Notes under the pieces: generated by a model | Told to the model about the DNA's origin: nothing | The model's input: the letters and a program-made list of their open reading frames with translations, nothing else | Databases searched by the model: none | NCBI GenBank assembly: GCA_946480495.1 | Contig: CAMLKO010000003.1 | Coordinates: 1-21,968 of the forward strand | Origin: an uncultured Caulobacteraceae bacterium | GTDB lineage: Bacteria > Pseudomonadota > Alphaproteobacteria > Caulobacterales > Caulobacteraceae | Length of the DNA: 21,968 nt | Direction of reading: 5' to 3' | Made by a program: the position numbers and the translations under genes | In this document: positions 1 to 8,212 of the stretch, one piece after another | Layout of the letters: each line of letters begins with the position of its first letter | Position numbering within the stretch: the stretch's first letter is position 1

Positions 1-41
1 ACGGAGCCGAAAATGCCCTCGTCGTTGGAGAAGCGGACCAT
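1..41 (-). CDS. 5' end of an unidentified protein (partial, runs off the left edge)
   Basis: Only the first 13 codons are in the window; they read MVRFSNDEGIFGS. The ATG at 41-39 is preceded by GGAGG with a 7-base spacer, a near-ideal ribosome binding site. It overlaps the stop of the small upstream frame in a TAATG junction. As the next gene of the exopolysaccharide operon it may encode a polysaccharide enzyme or transporter, but nothing in these residues identifies it. Confidence 0.55.
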   Translation of the reverse strand, partial: MVRFSNDEGIFGS

Positions 42-211
42 TACGCCGCCTCCGCGACCGGCGTTACCGAGGAGTCGTTAAGGGCGGCGGTCGGCGCAAG
101 CATCATACTAATCCGCTTTCGGACGTCCCCGCGCGCAAGGCGCTCCCAGGGCGCCGCAAGTTCCGCGCCCTTCGTGTAGAGCAGCGGGCATGTGGCCGCA
201 ACGCCCGTCAC
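41..211 (-). CDS. possible small protein, 56 aa, unknown function
   Basis: This is a GTG-started frame whose start overlaps the stop of the DUF4838 gene (GTGA at 211-208) and whose TAA overlaps the ATG of the next gene (TAATG at 43-39). An AGGGG sits about 8 bases before the GTG. The predicted peptide begins MTGVAATCPLLYTKG and ends SSVTPVAEAA. It has no clear membrane segment or signal peptide and resembles no family I know. Third positions are somewhat less G/C-rich than in the neighbouring genes, which argues for caution. A shorter version could start at the tandem ATG near 106 and give 21 residues. Placement between two coupled genes supports translation, but it may serve only to pass ribosomes to the next cistron. 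Confidence 0.35.
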   Translation of the reverse strand: MTGVAATCPLLYTKGAELAAPWERLARGDVRKRISMMLAPTAALNDSSVTPVAEAA

Positions 212-2547
212 CCGGCCAGCCCCTGCGGCCTTGGGCCGGTGAACAGGAAGCTCGGGCGAAAGAGGCCGCCGACCCCGATCTCGTTCAGCGACTGGTTGCG
301 CACGATGCGGATCAGAAGCTGGTTCTCGCCCGGCTTGAGCGCCGGCGTCAGGTCGAACACCGCGGGCTGCGAAAAGCGCCGGCCGCTGCTGGCGATCCTG
401 CGGCCGTTCACGAAGACGGTGGCCTCGTCGTTGAAGGCGCCCAGGAACAGATAGAGCGGCCGGCCCGCCGGCGCGCTGAAGCGGTAGCGGTGCCAGACCG
501 CCCGATCGGGTCCGGCGCTCAGCCGCTGGGCGTCCCAGGTGGAGGAGAACGTCCGGGTGGGTTCCCAGCCGTTGGCCGGCGCGGCGTCGCCGATGGGCGC
601 GAAGGCTGTGTCCAGAGCGTCCGGCAGCGGCTGGACGATGCGGTAGGCGCCGCTGGAATAGGCCGCCGCCTGCTTCGCGAACCCGCCGACGAAGCGCTCC
701 AGGTACTGGGGCGCTTCCTTGGCGGCGATGTCCGGATTGAGGGCGTAAGCCTTTGCCCAGGTCGCCTGCATGGCGTTGTAGCGGTCGAGCGCGCGGGCGA
801 AATCGAAGCGGCCGGCGGCGGCGTTGAAGTCCAGGTACTCGTCGAGCAGCTCGACGCTCGGCTCGAAGTAGCTGACCCGCGTGCGCTGGTCCGCCGTCTT
901 CGCAAGCCGCGTCGCCTCGGCGAAATCGTCCCGCGCGGCCTGGACGAAGGCGCGGTCGTAGATCAGCGGGATGGCGTAGTAGGAGCCCGCCTCCTGCCCG
1001 GCATCGCGTTGCCGGTCGGCCAGCCGCAGGAAGTAGCGCTCCATGGCCGGTCCGCCGTCGCCGAACGCCTTGCGGCAGTATTCGGACAAGAGCGCGCGCC
1101 AGTCCCGCGAGGCGTTCCAGGCCAGCTTCATGAAGATCCAGTCGCCTGGACCGTTCACCCCCCAGGCCTTGGTCGCCTCGACATTGAGTCCGCCCACGCC
1201 GGCGTCGCGATAGTAGGGCAGCTCCTCGCCCCAGATGCGCGCCTTGGTGTAGGGCAGCATGTTCTCGGCCAGGTTCCAGTTGTAGCCGCGGTAGAGCAGC
1301 GGATTGCCCTGCGCCCGGTGCAGCGCCGCCCACTGGTCGAAGACGGCCTTGTAGCGGGCCTGCGTCCGCGACAGCGGATCGACCATGGAGTGATAGCGGG
1401 AGAAGTCTATCGGCGCGAAGATGATCGCGATCCGGGGGTCGGGGCGGTAGCGGACCGGATAGCCGCCCGCCGCGTCGTAGGAATAGAAGCCCACGACAAC
1501 GTTCGGGTACTCCGGCCCGAGGTCCTTGAGCACCTCGTTTCCGAGCCGGACGATCAGGTCGGTCTGGTCGGCCTCGCCGGTGAGCGGATCGGGCGGCCCC
1601 AGCCCCGCCGCAACCGCCATCGGCGAAATCGAGAAGCCGCCGCCGTCGGCCGGGCCGATGGGAAATCCGGCGGCCCTGTCCTTCGGCCAGCCCTTCCGGG
1701 TGAAGGTCGCGCGGATGTCGTCGGCCATCATCGGGGCGATGCGCGGATCGGCGGCTTCCAGCTGCGGCCCGCGCCGGCTCACCGTCCCGTCGGGGTTGCG
1801 GCGAAGGGCGTAGAGGGTGGGGTCCGCGTCGAAGGCCGCCTGGTGCTTGCGGATGAAGGTCTGCCAGTAGTGGCCCGCCGTCTGGGCCGCGACGGGCTGG
1901 TATGATCCGCCCTTCTGGCGTCGCAGCCAGGTGTTCATCGCCGCCTGCTCGTCGGGGCTGACCAGCTTGCGGCCGCCGCGATACCAGAGCCTGCGCATCG
2001 GAAAGTCCGGCGCCTGGCTTTCGTCCAGCACGGGGGCGGCGAGCGGACCCGGCGCCGGGCCGACCTCCCCGATTGGGCCTGGCATGACCCAGTCGAATCC
2101 GAGCTTCTCCAGGAATTCGTAGGCGCCGAACAACGCGCCCCGATCGCTCTCGCCGCCGATCAGGATCAGGTCGCCGCGCGTCAGCAGCCTGAAACCCTCC
2201 TTCGACACCGACGTCTTGCGCGGAACCGCGCCCATGCGCACGGCCAGGTCGCCGATCACGATGGCCGGCCCCTTGACCGCCCCGGGATCGTCGGTGTGCG
2301 TCACGGGCAGGTCGCGCCCGATCGCCTTGCGCAGGTGGTGGTTGATCTCGTCGGCGGCGAGCTGGACGGGGCTGTCGCCGGCCGCGGCCGCGTCCACATA
2401 GATGCGTTCGACGGGCGCACCCTCGACCGTCAGCGCGCCGGCGCTGCACCCGGTCGGCAAGACCAGCAGCAGAACCGTCAGCAGGAGCGCGGCCGGCATG
2501 TTCCGCGGCGGCGAAAACCTTGCCCAGCCGCGCGCCGGCGCCCTCAT
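208..2547 (-). CDS. DUF4838 glycosidase-like lipoprotein or exported protein
   Basis: A 779-aa protein with an N-terminal export signal: a hydrophobic stretch AALLLTVLLLVLP followed by TGC, which makes a plausible though imperfect lipobox. Residues ~40-150 resemble the N-terminal domain of alpha-glucuronidase-like enzymes (PVQLAADEINHHLRKAIGRD, then GAYEFLEKLGFDWVMPG). The middle matches the DUF4838 family, which is often found in polysaccharide loci and is thought to act on glycans. The last ~130 residues look like a beta-sandwich sugar-binding domain (ATVFVNGRRI, FDLTPALKPGENQLLIRI). The start at 2547 overlaps the ligase stop as ATGA, implying coupling; an internal ATG at 2499, just before the hydrophobic stretch, is the alternative. 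A role in trimming or binding the exported polysaccharide in the periplasm or at the surface is inferred from context. The catalytic residues cannot be assigned from sequence alone. Confidence 0.85.
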   Translation of the reverse strand: MRAPARGWARFSPPRNMPAALLLTVLLLVLPTGCSAGALTVEGAPVERIYVDAAAAGDSPVQLAADEINHHLRKAIGRDLPVTHTDDPGAVKGPAIVIGDLAVRMGAVPRKTSVSKEGFRLLTRGDLILIGGESDRGALFGAYEFLEKLGFDWVMPGPIGEVGPAPGPLAAPVLDESQAPDFPMRRLWYRGGRKLVSPDEQAAMNTWLRRQKGGSYQPVAAQTAGHYWQTFIRKHQAAFDADPTLYALRRNPDGTVSRRGPQLEAADPRIAPMMADDIRATFTRKGWPKDRAAGFPIGPADGGGFSISPMAVAAGLGPPDPLTGEADQTDLIVRLGNEVLKDLGPEYPNVVVGFYSYDAAGGYPVRYRPDPRIAIIFAPIDFSRYHSMVDPLSRTQARYKAVFDQWAALHRAQGNPLLYRGYNWNLAENMLPYTKARIWGEELPYYRDAGVGGLNVEATKAWGVNGPGDWIFMKLAWNASRDWRALLSEYCRKAFGDGGPAMERYFLRLADRQRDAGQEAGSYYAIPLIYDRAFVQAARDDFAEATRLAKTADQRTRVSYFEPSVELLDEYLDFNAAAGRFDFARALDRYNAMQATWAKAYALNPDIAAKEAPQYLERFVGGFAKQAAAYSSGAYRIVQPLPDALDTAFAPIGDAAPANGWEPTRTFSSTWDAQRLSAGPDRAVWHRYRFSAPAGRPLYLFLGAFNDEATVFVNGRRIASSGRRFSQPAVFDLTPALKPGENQLLIRIVRNQSLNEIGVGGLFRPSFLFTGPRPQGLAG

Positions 2548-3890
2548 GCCGTGACGGACCGGGAGGGCTTGGGGCCGCGGGGCAAGGCCGCGAGGCACCC
2601 GCACAGGAAGGCGAACAGTGTGGCGAGCGCCGTCGTCCTCAACGGATAGTCGACCAGCGAGTGAGCGAGGAGGAGGCCGACCGCCAGGCTGGCGGCCCGG
2701 CCCAGCTCCGCGGTCTGGCTTTGCCAGGGCGTCCGCCATGCCCGCACGGTCGCGCTGGCGAACCAGGCGAAGAAGAGGACGATGAGCGCCAGGCCGACCG
2801 CGCCGGTTTGCAGGACCAGTTCGAGATAGTCGTCGTGGGCGTGGTTCAGATAGGCGTTGGTCACGTTCTGCGGCGTCTCGAGCGCGCGATAGACCGGGTC
2901 GAAGGTCCCAAGGCCCGTTCCGAGCGGAAGATTGTCGAACGCGGCCTTCAGCACGACGGGAAAGGCGTGAGCGCGCGGGTCTGTCGCCATCGCCCGCGGC
3001 AGGTCGTGCAGGATTTCCCGCAGCCCGAACGCCAGCGCCGGGACGAGCGCGACGGCGATCAGCACCGCCGCCAGCGCAAGCGTGCGCCGGGAAAGCGTCA
3101 GCCGCCGGCTGCGGGCGAACAGCAGCACGCAGCCGAGGCCCGCCCCGGCCAGCAGCAGCACCCCGGCGCGGGAGCCGGAGACGCCCACGCCGACGGCGAA
3201 GACCAGCGCCATACCGACGCCAAGGGTGGTCAGCGTCCAACGCCCGCCGCGTCGGGCGAGCGTCATCGCCCAGTAGGCCGCCAGCGGCACGACAGCGGCC
3301 AGGAACCCGGCCTGGTGGTTGCGGTTGGAGAAGAAGCCCACGGCCTCGGAGGCGTTGGTGATCGCGTAGAACCGCAGCGGGCTTTCCGGCCCATCGGCGA
3401 CCTGGCCGATCCCTAGCAGGACCGAGGCGCCGGCCACGGCGAGCACCCAGGGAACCAGCGCGCGGCGCTGGGACGTATCGAGGCCGAGCGTGAGCAGGAA
3501 CATCGCCGCGGGGGGAATGAGCGAGAAGGCGGCGTTCAGGGTCGCGTCGGGCGCCAGGCTGATCGGCGCCCGGGGCAGGGCGACACCGGCCGCGCGGTAG
3601 GCCTCGACCGCGAACTCTCTTTGCGGCAGCTGCGTCCAGACCCCGGGCGAAAGCGGGATGAGCTGCAAGAGCGGGACGGCGATGGCCCCGGCCAGCAGCA
3701 GCAGCGGCCAGCGCGCGCCCGGCGCCCATAGCGGCGGCGAGCGCCAGACCGTCAGCAGCAGACAGGCCAGACCCAGCACCCGCACGGCCGCCTGGGCCTG
3801 AAAGCCTCCCTGCGTCGCGCCGCCCAGAAGCAGGGCGGCGACCAGGAGCGCCGTTGCGGCGAAGCGATGTCCGTCGCGTAACTGCTGCAT
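2544..3890 (-). CDS. O-antigen ligase / Wzy-family polysaccharide polymerase
   Basis: A 448-aa polytopic inner-membrane protein with about ten to twelve hydrophobic segments. It carries the long periplasmic loop typical of the Wzy_C/O-antigen ligase superfamily, including AFDNLPLGTGLGTFDPVY and HAHDDYLELVLQTGAVGL. Family members either polymerise undecaprenyl-linked repeat units or transfer finished glycan to an acceptor; sequence alone does not separate the two. Beside Wza/Wzc-type export genes, a polymerase role in a Wzy-dependent pathway is the simplest reading. The chosen start is ATG at 3890. An in-frame GTG at 3923 overlaps the upstream stop as GTGA and would add 11 residues. Neither has a strong ribosome binding site, so the start is uncertain. 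The stop is ATGA-coupled to the DUF4838 gene. Confidence 0.88.
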   Translation of the reverse strand: MQQLRDGHRFAATALLVAALLLGGATQGGFQAQAAVRVLGLACLLLTVWRSPPLWAPGARWPLLLLAGAIAVPLLQLIPLSPGVWTQLPQREFAVEAYRAAGVALPRAPISLAPDATLNAAFSLIPPAAMFLLTLGLDTSQRRALVPWVLAVAGASVLLGIGQVADGPESPLRFYAITNASEAVGFFSNRNHQAGFLAAVVPLAAYWAMTLARRGGRWTLTTLGVGMALVFAVGVGVSGSRAGVLLLAGAGLGCVLLFARSRRLTLSRRTLALAAVLIAVALVPALAFGLREILHDLPRAMATDPRAHAFPVVLKAAFDNLPLGTGLGTFDPVYRALETPQNVTNAYLNHAHDDYLELVLQTGAVGLALIVLFFAWFASATVRAWRTPWQSQTAELGRAASLAVGLLLAHSLVDYPLRTTALATLFAFLCGCLAALPRGPKPSRSVTA

Positions 3891-3919
3891 GGCTGCCGGA
3901 CTAAGTCTCTGGTGCACGC

Positions 3920-5128
3920 TCACCCCCCGCTTGCGCGCTTGATCTCGACGCGGTCGACCCAGCCCCGCAGCTCCTCGCCCAGGCGCTCGCCCGGGTGGCC
4001 GGTGAGCACCAGGCTCTGCGCATCGCAGCCGTTGGCCGGCACCTCCAGCGTCGCGCTCGCCTCGCTCCAGACCAGCCCGTCGCCGGGCGCGGCGATCTGC
4101 GCCAACGGAGGGCCGCCATAGCAGGCGAGGCTCCAGCCGAGGTCGTCGGACCGGTCGGACTGCTCCAGGTACGTCCGCGCGACGAGCTGATAGCGGCCGG
4201 GGGGAAGAAGGAGGATTTGCGAGGCCAGGACGGCCGGCTTCTTTGCGCTGTAATGAATGTAAAGCGCCGAACCGGCGCCGTTGGGACCGGGCGCGAGCTG
4301 GGCGCCGAAATCGCCGCCGGAGCCCAGCGTCCAGTTGAACGGCGGCGCGCCGGGCAGCCCCTCGAACTCCGGATCGTAGACGTCGCCCAGCCGCTCCAGG
4401 GCCGATCTCGGCAACAGCACCGTCCAGGCGAGGTAGGCGTTCAGCACGGCGCCGTCCGACAGCATCTGCCGCATGAGCGCGCCCACCTGGGCGTCGGTGG
4501 GCGGCGAGCCGTTCTGGGCAAGCAGGCTCAGCAGATCGAAGGCCGTGTTCGGGTCGCGCCGGACCATCTGGGTCACCAGCGAGTCCCCCCAGGGCGGCCG
4601 CAGGCGCATGCGGTCGGCCAGCGCCTGCCGCGCGGCCGGTTGCCGGGCCGCGGCGATCACGATGCTTGGCACATCGTAGTTGGCCGGCGGCTTGCGCATC
4701 AGCGTGTCGGCCTCGCTCATCGCGGGGCCCCAATCGCCGCGCGCGACCTCGCGCTGGAAGAGCCAGAGATGGGGGATCGGGTCGCGCTGGGTCCGGGCGG
4801 CGGTCAGCGTCATCAGCCGGGTCGCCTGAGCTTCGCTGTGGGTCCGGACGGCGACGATGCCGAGGATACGCAGCGCCTTGGCCTCAAGAGGCGAGGCGAG
4901 CAGGGCGCGTCTGGCGAGATCGGCCGACCTTGCCAGCTGCCCGGGCGAGAAGGCGTCGATGGCCGTGAGCTCGGCGGCGTTGGAGAGCGCCGGCGCGAAA
5001 TTCGGCCGCCAGCGCAGGGCCGCCTGCGGAGCGAGCTCGGTCTCGGTCTGCGCCTGGCCCAGCGCTACGATCTGCCAGGCAAGCCAGAGCGCCGGCAGCG
5101 CGAGCGCAACCGCTATCCATCTTCGCAA
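3920..5128 (-). CDS. unrecognised envelope protein with helical-repeat-like middle and beta-rich C-terminus
   Basis: A 402-aa protein I cannot assign to a named family. The N-terminus has one hydrophobic helix (IAVALALPALWLAWQIVALG), a signal peptide or membrane anchor. Residues ~35-240 are Ala/Leu/Arg-rich helices in a TPR-like spacing (SADLARRALLASPLEAKALRI, then AVRTHSEAQATRLM). Residues ~260-402 are rich in Gly, Ser and aromatics with alternating hydrophobics (LLLPPGRYQLVARTYLEQS), resembling a carbohydrate-binding-type beta-sandwich. The only in-frame start is TTG at 5128, with no convincing ribosome binding site, 44 bases after the kinase stop. Its stop touches the ligase GTG as GTGA. 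Sitting between the co-polymerase/kinase and the ligase/polymerase, it may scaffold the assembly machinery or bind nascent glycan (inference). Confidence 0.72.
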   Translation of the reverse strand: MRRWIAVALALPALWLAWQIVALGQAQTETELAPQAALRWRPNFAPALSNAAELTAIDAFSPGQLARSADLARRALLASPLEAKALRILGIVAVRTHSEAQATRLMTLTAARTQRDPIPHLWLFQREVARGDWGPAMSEADTLMRKPPANYDVPSIVIAAARQPAARQALADRMRLRPPWGDSLVTQMVRRDPNTAFDLLSLLAQNGSPPTDAQVGALMRQMLSDGAVLNAYLAWTVLLPRSALERLGDVYDPEFEGLPGAPPFNWTLGSGGDFGAQLAPGPNGAGSALYIHYSAKKPAVLASQILLLPPGRYQLVARTYLEQSDRSDDLGWSLACYGGPPLAQIAAPGDGLVWSEASATLEVPANGCDAQSLVLTGHPGERLGEELRGWVDRVEIKRASGG

Positions 5129-5172
5129 GGAAGACGCCGCCGCGTGTGAGCTCGTTATCGCTGGGCTCCCTG

Positions 5173-7458
5173 CTAGCTCGCCTGGATCTGTGGCGCCCCG
5201 TAGTCGTAGCTATAGCCGTAGTCGTGGTAGCCGTAGCCGTAACCCGCGCCCTTGACGTCGAGCTTGGTCAGCACCGCGCCGAGCACGCGGGCGCCCCCGG
5301 TCTCCAGTCTCCGCAGGGCGGCCGCCACGAGGCCGCGCTTGGTGTAGCCGGCCTCGATGACGATCACCGTCCCCTCGGCCGCGCTCGCCAGCAGCGGGGC
5401 GTCGGCCAGGCCCATGACCGGGGGACCGTCGATGACCAACAGGTCGAAGTGTTCGCGCGCCTCTTCGAAAAGCTGGCGCATCTGGGGTCCGGCCAGCAGC
5501 TCGGCCGGGTTCGGCGGCAGCGGCCCGCAGGACATGAAGGCCAGGTCCGGCTGCTCCGTCGGCTGCGCCAGCTGGGCGATCGAACCGCGGCCGGTCAGGT
5601 AGTTCGAAAGGCCGGCGGAGTTCTCACCGCCGATCACGCGATGGAGCGAGGGGTTTCTCAAGTCTCCGTCGACCAGCAGGACCCTCATGCCGAGCTTTGC
5701 GAAATTGGTGGCGAGCGCCACCGCGGTGGTCGACTTGCCTTCCGCGGGCCGCGCGCTGGAGACCAGCAGGTTGGCCGGCACGCCCTCGCTGGTGGAGAAC
5801 TGCAGCGCCGTTCGCACCGAATAATAGGCCTCGGAGAACACGGAGCGGCCGTCCAGCATCGCTTCCCGCGCGGTCATCCCCTTGTCCAGCAGCGGGATCG
5901 CGCCGAGCAGCGGGATGCCAAGCTTGCCCTCCACGTCGTCGGGCGTCTTGATCGTCTCGTCCAGGCTTTCGAGCAGGAACGCCGCTCCAAGGCCGATCAG
6001 AAGCCCAAGGCCGCTCATCAATCCCAGGTTCAGGGGAAGGTTCGGGCTGAAAGGCCGGTGTGGGGGCTCGGCGTGATCCACCACGGAGATGTTGTTGGCG
6101 GACAGATCGCCAGCCACGCCGATCTCCTTGTAGCGCTGCAACAGCCCGTCATAGAGGGTGCGGTTGGTGTCCACTTCGCGCTCGATGATGTTGTACTGGA
6201 TGCTCCGCTGGCGCTGATCGAGCACACCGGAGGTGAGCGAGTCGACCTGGCCCTGCAGCGCCTGTTCCTGGTGCAACGCCACCTGATACTGGGCCCTCAA
6301 CGACTGCTTGGCATGCGTGGCCGCCAGCGCGAGCTGCTGATCGATCCCGTCCATCTGCGCGCGCAGCTGCACCATGTCGGGGTAGTCCGGCTTATAGATC
6401 GCGAGCTTCTGCTGGTATTGGGCCTCCAGCTGCGCGCGCGAGCCGCGCAGGGCCTGGATGGTGGGGTCCACCATGAGGTCGGGCGATGTCGCCCCGGAGT
6501 TCGCCTGCGCCTCACGCCACTTCTGTTCGGCCAGGATCCGGTCCTCTCTCGCCTTGGCGAGCGCGCTGTTCATTTCGATCAGATTGGCCGCGGCGAGCGA
6601 GGTCGAAGCCGTCGCTTCGGCGGTGTCGTGGCTGGAATCGCCCACCGTGACCAGCTTCTGGGCGGCCGCATAGGCGACGAGCTGGCGCTCGGCGTCCTCC
6701 AGTTTCGCCTTCACCTGGGCGATGCGCTCTTCGAGGAACTTGCGCGCGTAGGACGACGCGTCGAAGCGCCGGTCCAGGTTTGCGCCGATGAAGTTGTCGG
6801 CGACGGCGTTGGCCACGCGCGCGGCCATCGCCGGGTTCGAGCTCTCGTAGGTGATCTTGACGAGCCGGGAGCCGCGCACCGGGTCAATTGTCAGGTGGGC
6901 GAGCAGCACGCCGGCGGCGGCCTTTTCGCGAGCCGCGCGATCGGCGGCGTTCGTCGGCCGCGGCTCGCGGCCCAGGAGCCGCTTGATGGTGCTCTTCACC
7001 CCGCCGCTCGGCGCCATGAAGTTGGAGTCGTCGGCGAGGTTGAGGCGATCGACCACCCGTTCAGCCAGGGACCGGCTCCGCAGCAGCGCGATCTGGGTTT
7101 GCAGGTCGTCGCGGTCTCCTGTCGTCTGGACCGGCTCGACGCCCTGGACTCCCGTGACGTTGATCACACGCGGGTCGATCTGGATGGTCACCGTGGCGCG
7201 GTAGAGCGGGGTGGTCAGCAGGGTGGCCACGAGCCCCAGAACCAGGCCCGCGCCGACCGCGCTGGCGACCAGCCGCGCGTGCCTTACCAGCATGTACCAG
7301 TAGTGCAGGAAGTTGAAGCCGAGCCCATCGGCTTCGTCGTCGAACGACGAGGGGCCGGACGCCGTCGCCAGCGCCCTGTTTCGTTGGATCACTACCGCCC
7401 GGGGAATCGAGGCCACGCTGCGGGGCCCCCAGGAGTTGTCGTCGTTGCCGCGAGTCAT
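5173..7458 (-). CDS. Wzc-like polysaccharide co-polymerase with BY-kinase domain
   Basis: A 761-aa inner-membrane protein that sets polysaccharide chain length and export by tyrosine autophosphorylation. A Wzz domain lies at the N-terminus, with membrane helix one at ~60-82, a long coiled-coil periplasmic region, and helix two at ~476-496. The cytoplasmic bacterial tyrosine kinase domain follows: Walker A SSARPAEGKSTT at ~566, Walker A' VLLVDGDLRNPS, and Walker B LLVIDGPPVMG at ~671. The tail carries seven tyrosines in a Gly/Tyr-rich run just before the stop (bases 5200-5243), the usual autophosphorylation cluster. Start ATG 7458 has GAGGT six bases upstream. It lies 34 bases after the Wza-like gene and is the expected substrate of the CpsB-like phosphatase upstream. 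The family resembles Caulobacter holdfast HfsA/HfsB-type proteins, but orthology is not established. Confidence 0.94.
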   Translation of the reverse strand: MTRGNDDNSWGPRSVASIPRAVVIQRNRALATASGPSSFDDEADGLGFNFLHYWYMLVRHARLVASAVGAGLVLGLVATLLTTPLYRATVTIQIDPRVINVTGVQGVEPVQTTGDRDDLQTQIALLRSRSLAERVVDRLNLADDSNFMAPSGGVKSTIKRLLGREPRPTNAADRAAREKAAAGVLLAHLTIDPVRGSRLVKITYESSNPAMAARVANAVADNFIGANLDRRFDASSYARKFLEERIAQVKAKLEDAERQLVAYAAAQKLVTVGDSSHDTAEATASTSLAAANLIEMNSALAKAREDRILAEQKWREAQANSGATSPDLMVDPTIQALRGSRAQLEAQYQQKLAIYKPDYPDMVQLRAQMDGIDQQLALAATHAKQSLRAQYQVALHQEQALQGQVDSLTSGVLDQRQRSIQYNIIEREVDTNRTLYDGLLQRYKEIGVAGDLSANNISVVDHAEPPHRPFSPNLPLNLGLMSGLGLLIGLGAAFLLESLDETIKTPDDVEGKLGIPLLGAIPLLDKGMTAREAMLDGRSVFSEAYYSVRTALQFSTSEGVPANLLVSSARPAEGKSTTAVALATNFAKLGMRVLLVDGDLRNPSLHRVIGGENSAGLSNYLTGRGSIAQLAQPTEQPDLAFMSCGPLPPNPAELLAGPQMRQLFEEAREHFDLLVIDGPPVMGLADAPLLASAAEGTVIVIEAGYTKRGLVAAALRRLETGGARVLGAVLTKLDVKGAGYGYGYHDYGYSYDYGAPQIQAS

Positions 7459-7492
7459 AGATTTACCTCAACACCGCCTCGCAGGCGGGAAT

Positions 7493-8185
7493 TCAGAAGG
7501 CCAGAAGACGGGTGAAGACCGCGACAACCGGCAGCGAGGAGCTCACGCTCCGTAACAGGCTGCGGGTTCCGGAGCGATCCACCACGATCAGGTCGTTGCC
7601 ATAGACTTCGGGATCGTCCGCGCGGCCCGCGCGGATTTCGGTCAGGTCGAAACGGGCCGCCATCCGCTGCCCGTCGACGGTGCGGAAGATGACGACCTGC
7701 TTTTCGTTCGCCAGCTTCGGATCCGCGCCCTTCGCCATGGCGATCGCCTGGAGGAGGGTGGTGCGGCCGCGGACCGGATAAACGCCGGGCTGGGAAACGG
7801 CCCCGTCCACGGTCACCTGCTGGCTGACGAAGTCCTTGACCGCCACGTTCACTTGCGGGGCCTGCAGATACTTGGCGCTGAGCACCTTGGCGATCGCGTC
7901 CTGGAGCTCGGATGTCGTGCGGCCCGCTGCCGGGATAGAGCCGATCAGCGGCAGGGTGATCATGCCGGTGGCGTCCACCTGGACCGTGCGGCTGAGGTCG
8001 GGAGCCTGGAAGACGTTGACGTCCAGGGTGTCCATCGGACCGATGTGATATTCGGCGACCGAGCCGACCTTGGCCAGCGTTACCGGATCGGGCGGCGGCA
8101 GTTCCACCGCCGAGACCGACGAACCGCTTGATGCGCAGCCGGCCAAAACCAGCGTCGCGAGCACAAAGGCGAGCGTTCTCAACAC
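7493..8185 (-). CDS. Wza/HfsD-like polysaccharide export lipoprotein
   Basis: A 230-aa outer-membrane lipoprotein forming the exit channel for exopolysaccharide. The signal peptide ends in LVLAGC, so Cys16 is the lipidation site. A Poly_export domain follows (YHIGPMDTLDVNVFQAPDLS, then GMITLPLIGSIPAAG), and then a SLBB domain (VTVDGAVSQPGVYPVRGRTTLLQAIAMAKG). The C-terminus ends in a hydrophobic stretch that may form the outer-membrane helix. It is shorter than E. coli Wza (about 380 aa) because it has one SLBB unit, which is common in alphaproteobacteria. Start GTG 8185 has GGGGAG seven bases upstream; a TTG one codon later is also possible. The gene lies between the phosphatase and kinase genes. 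Confidence 0.93.
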   Translation of the reverse strand: MLRTLAFVLATLVLAGCASSGSSVSAVELPPPDPVTLAKVGSVAEYHIGPMDTLDVNVFQAPDLSRTVQVDATGMITLPLIGSIPAAGRTTSELQDAIAKVLSAKYLQAPQVNVAVKDFVSQQVTVDGAVSQPGVYPVRGRTTLLQAIAMAKGADPKLANEKQVVIFRTVDGQRMAARFDLTEIRAGRADDPEVYGNDLIVVDRSGTRSLLRSVSSSLPVVAVFTRLLAF

Positions 8186-8212
8186 AACCTCACTCCCCGT
8201 GGGGCGAAAATG

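Noticed and set aside
5146..7515. A 789-codon open frame on the plus strand opposite the Wzc-like gene
   Set aside because: It is the antisense shadow of a well-supported kinase gene in high-GC DNA. Its product is a His/Arg/Gln/Gly-rich composition without any domain, and no binding site or promoter supports it.
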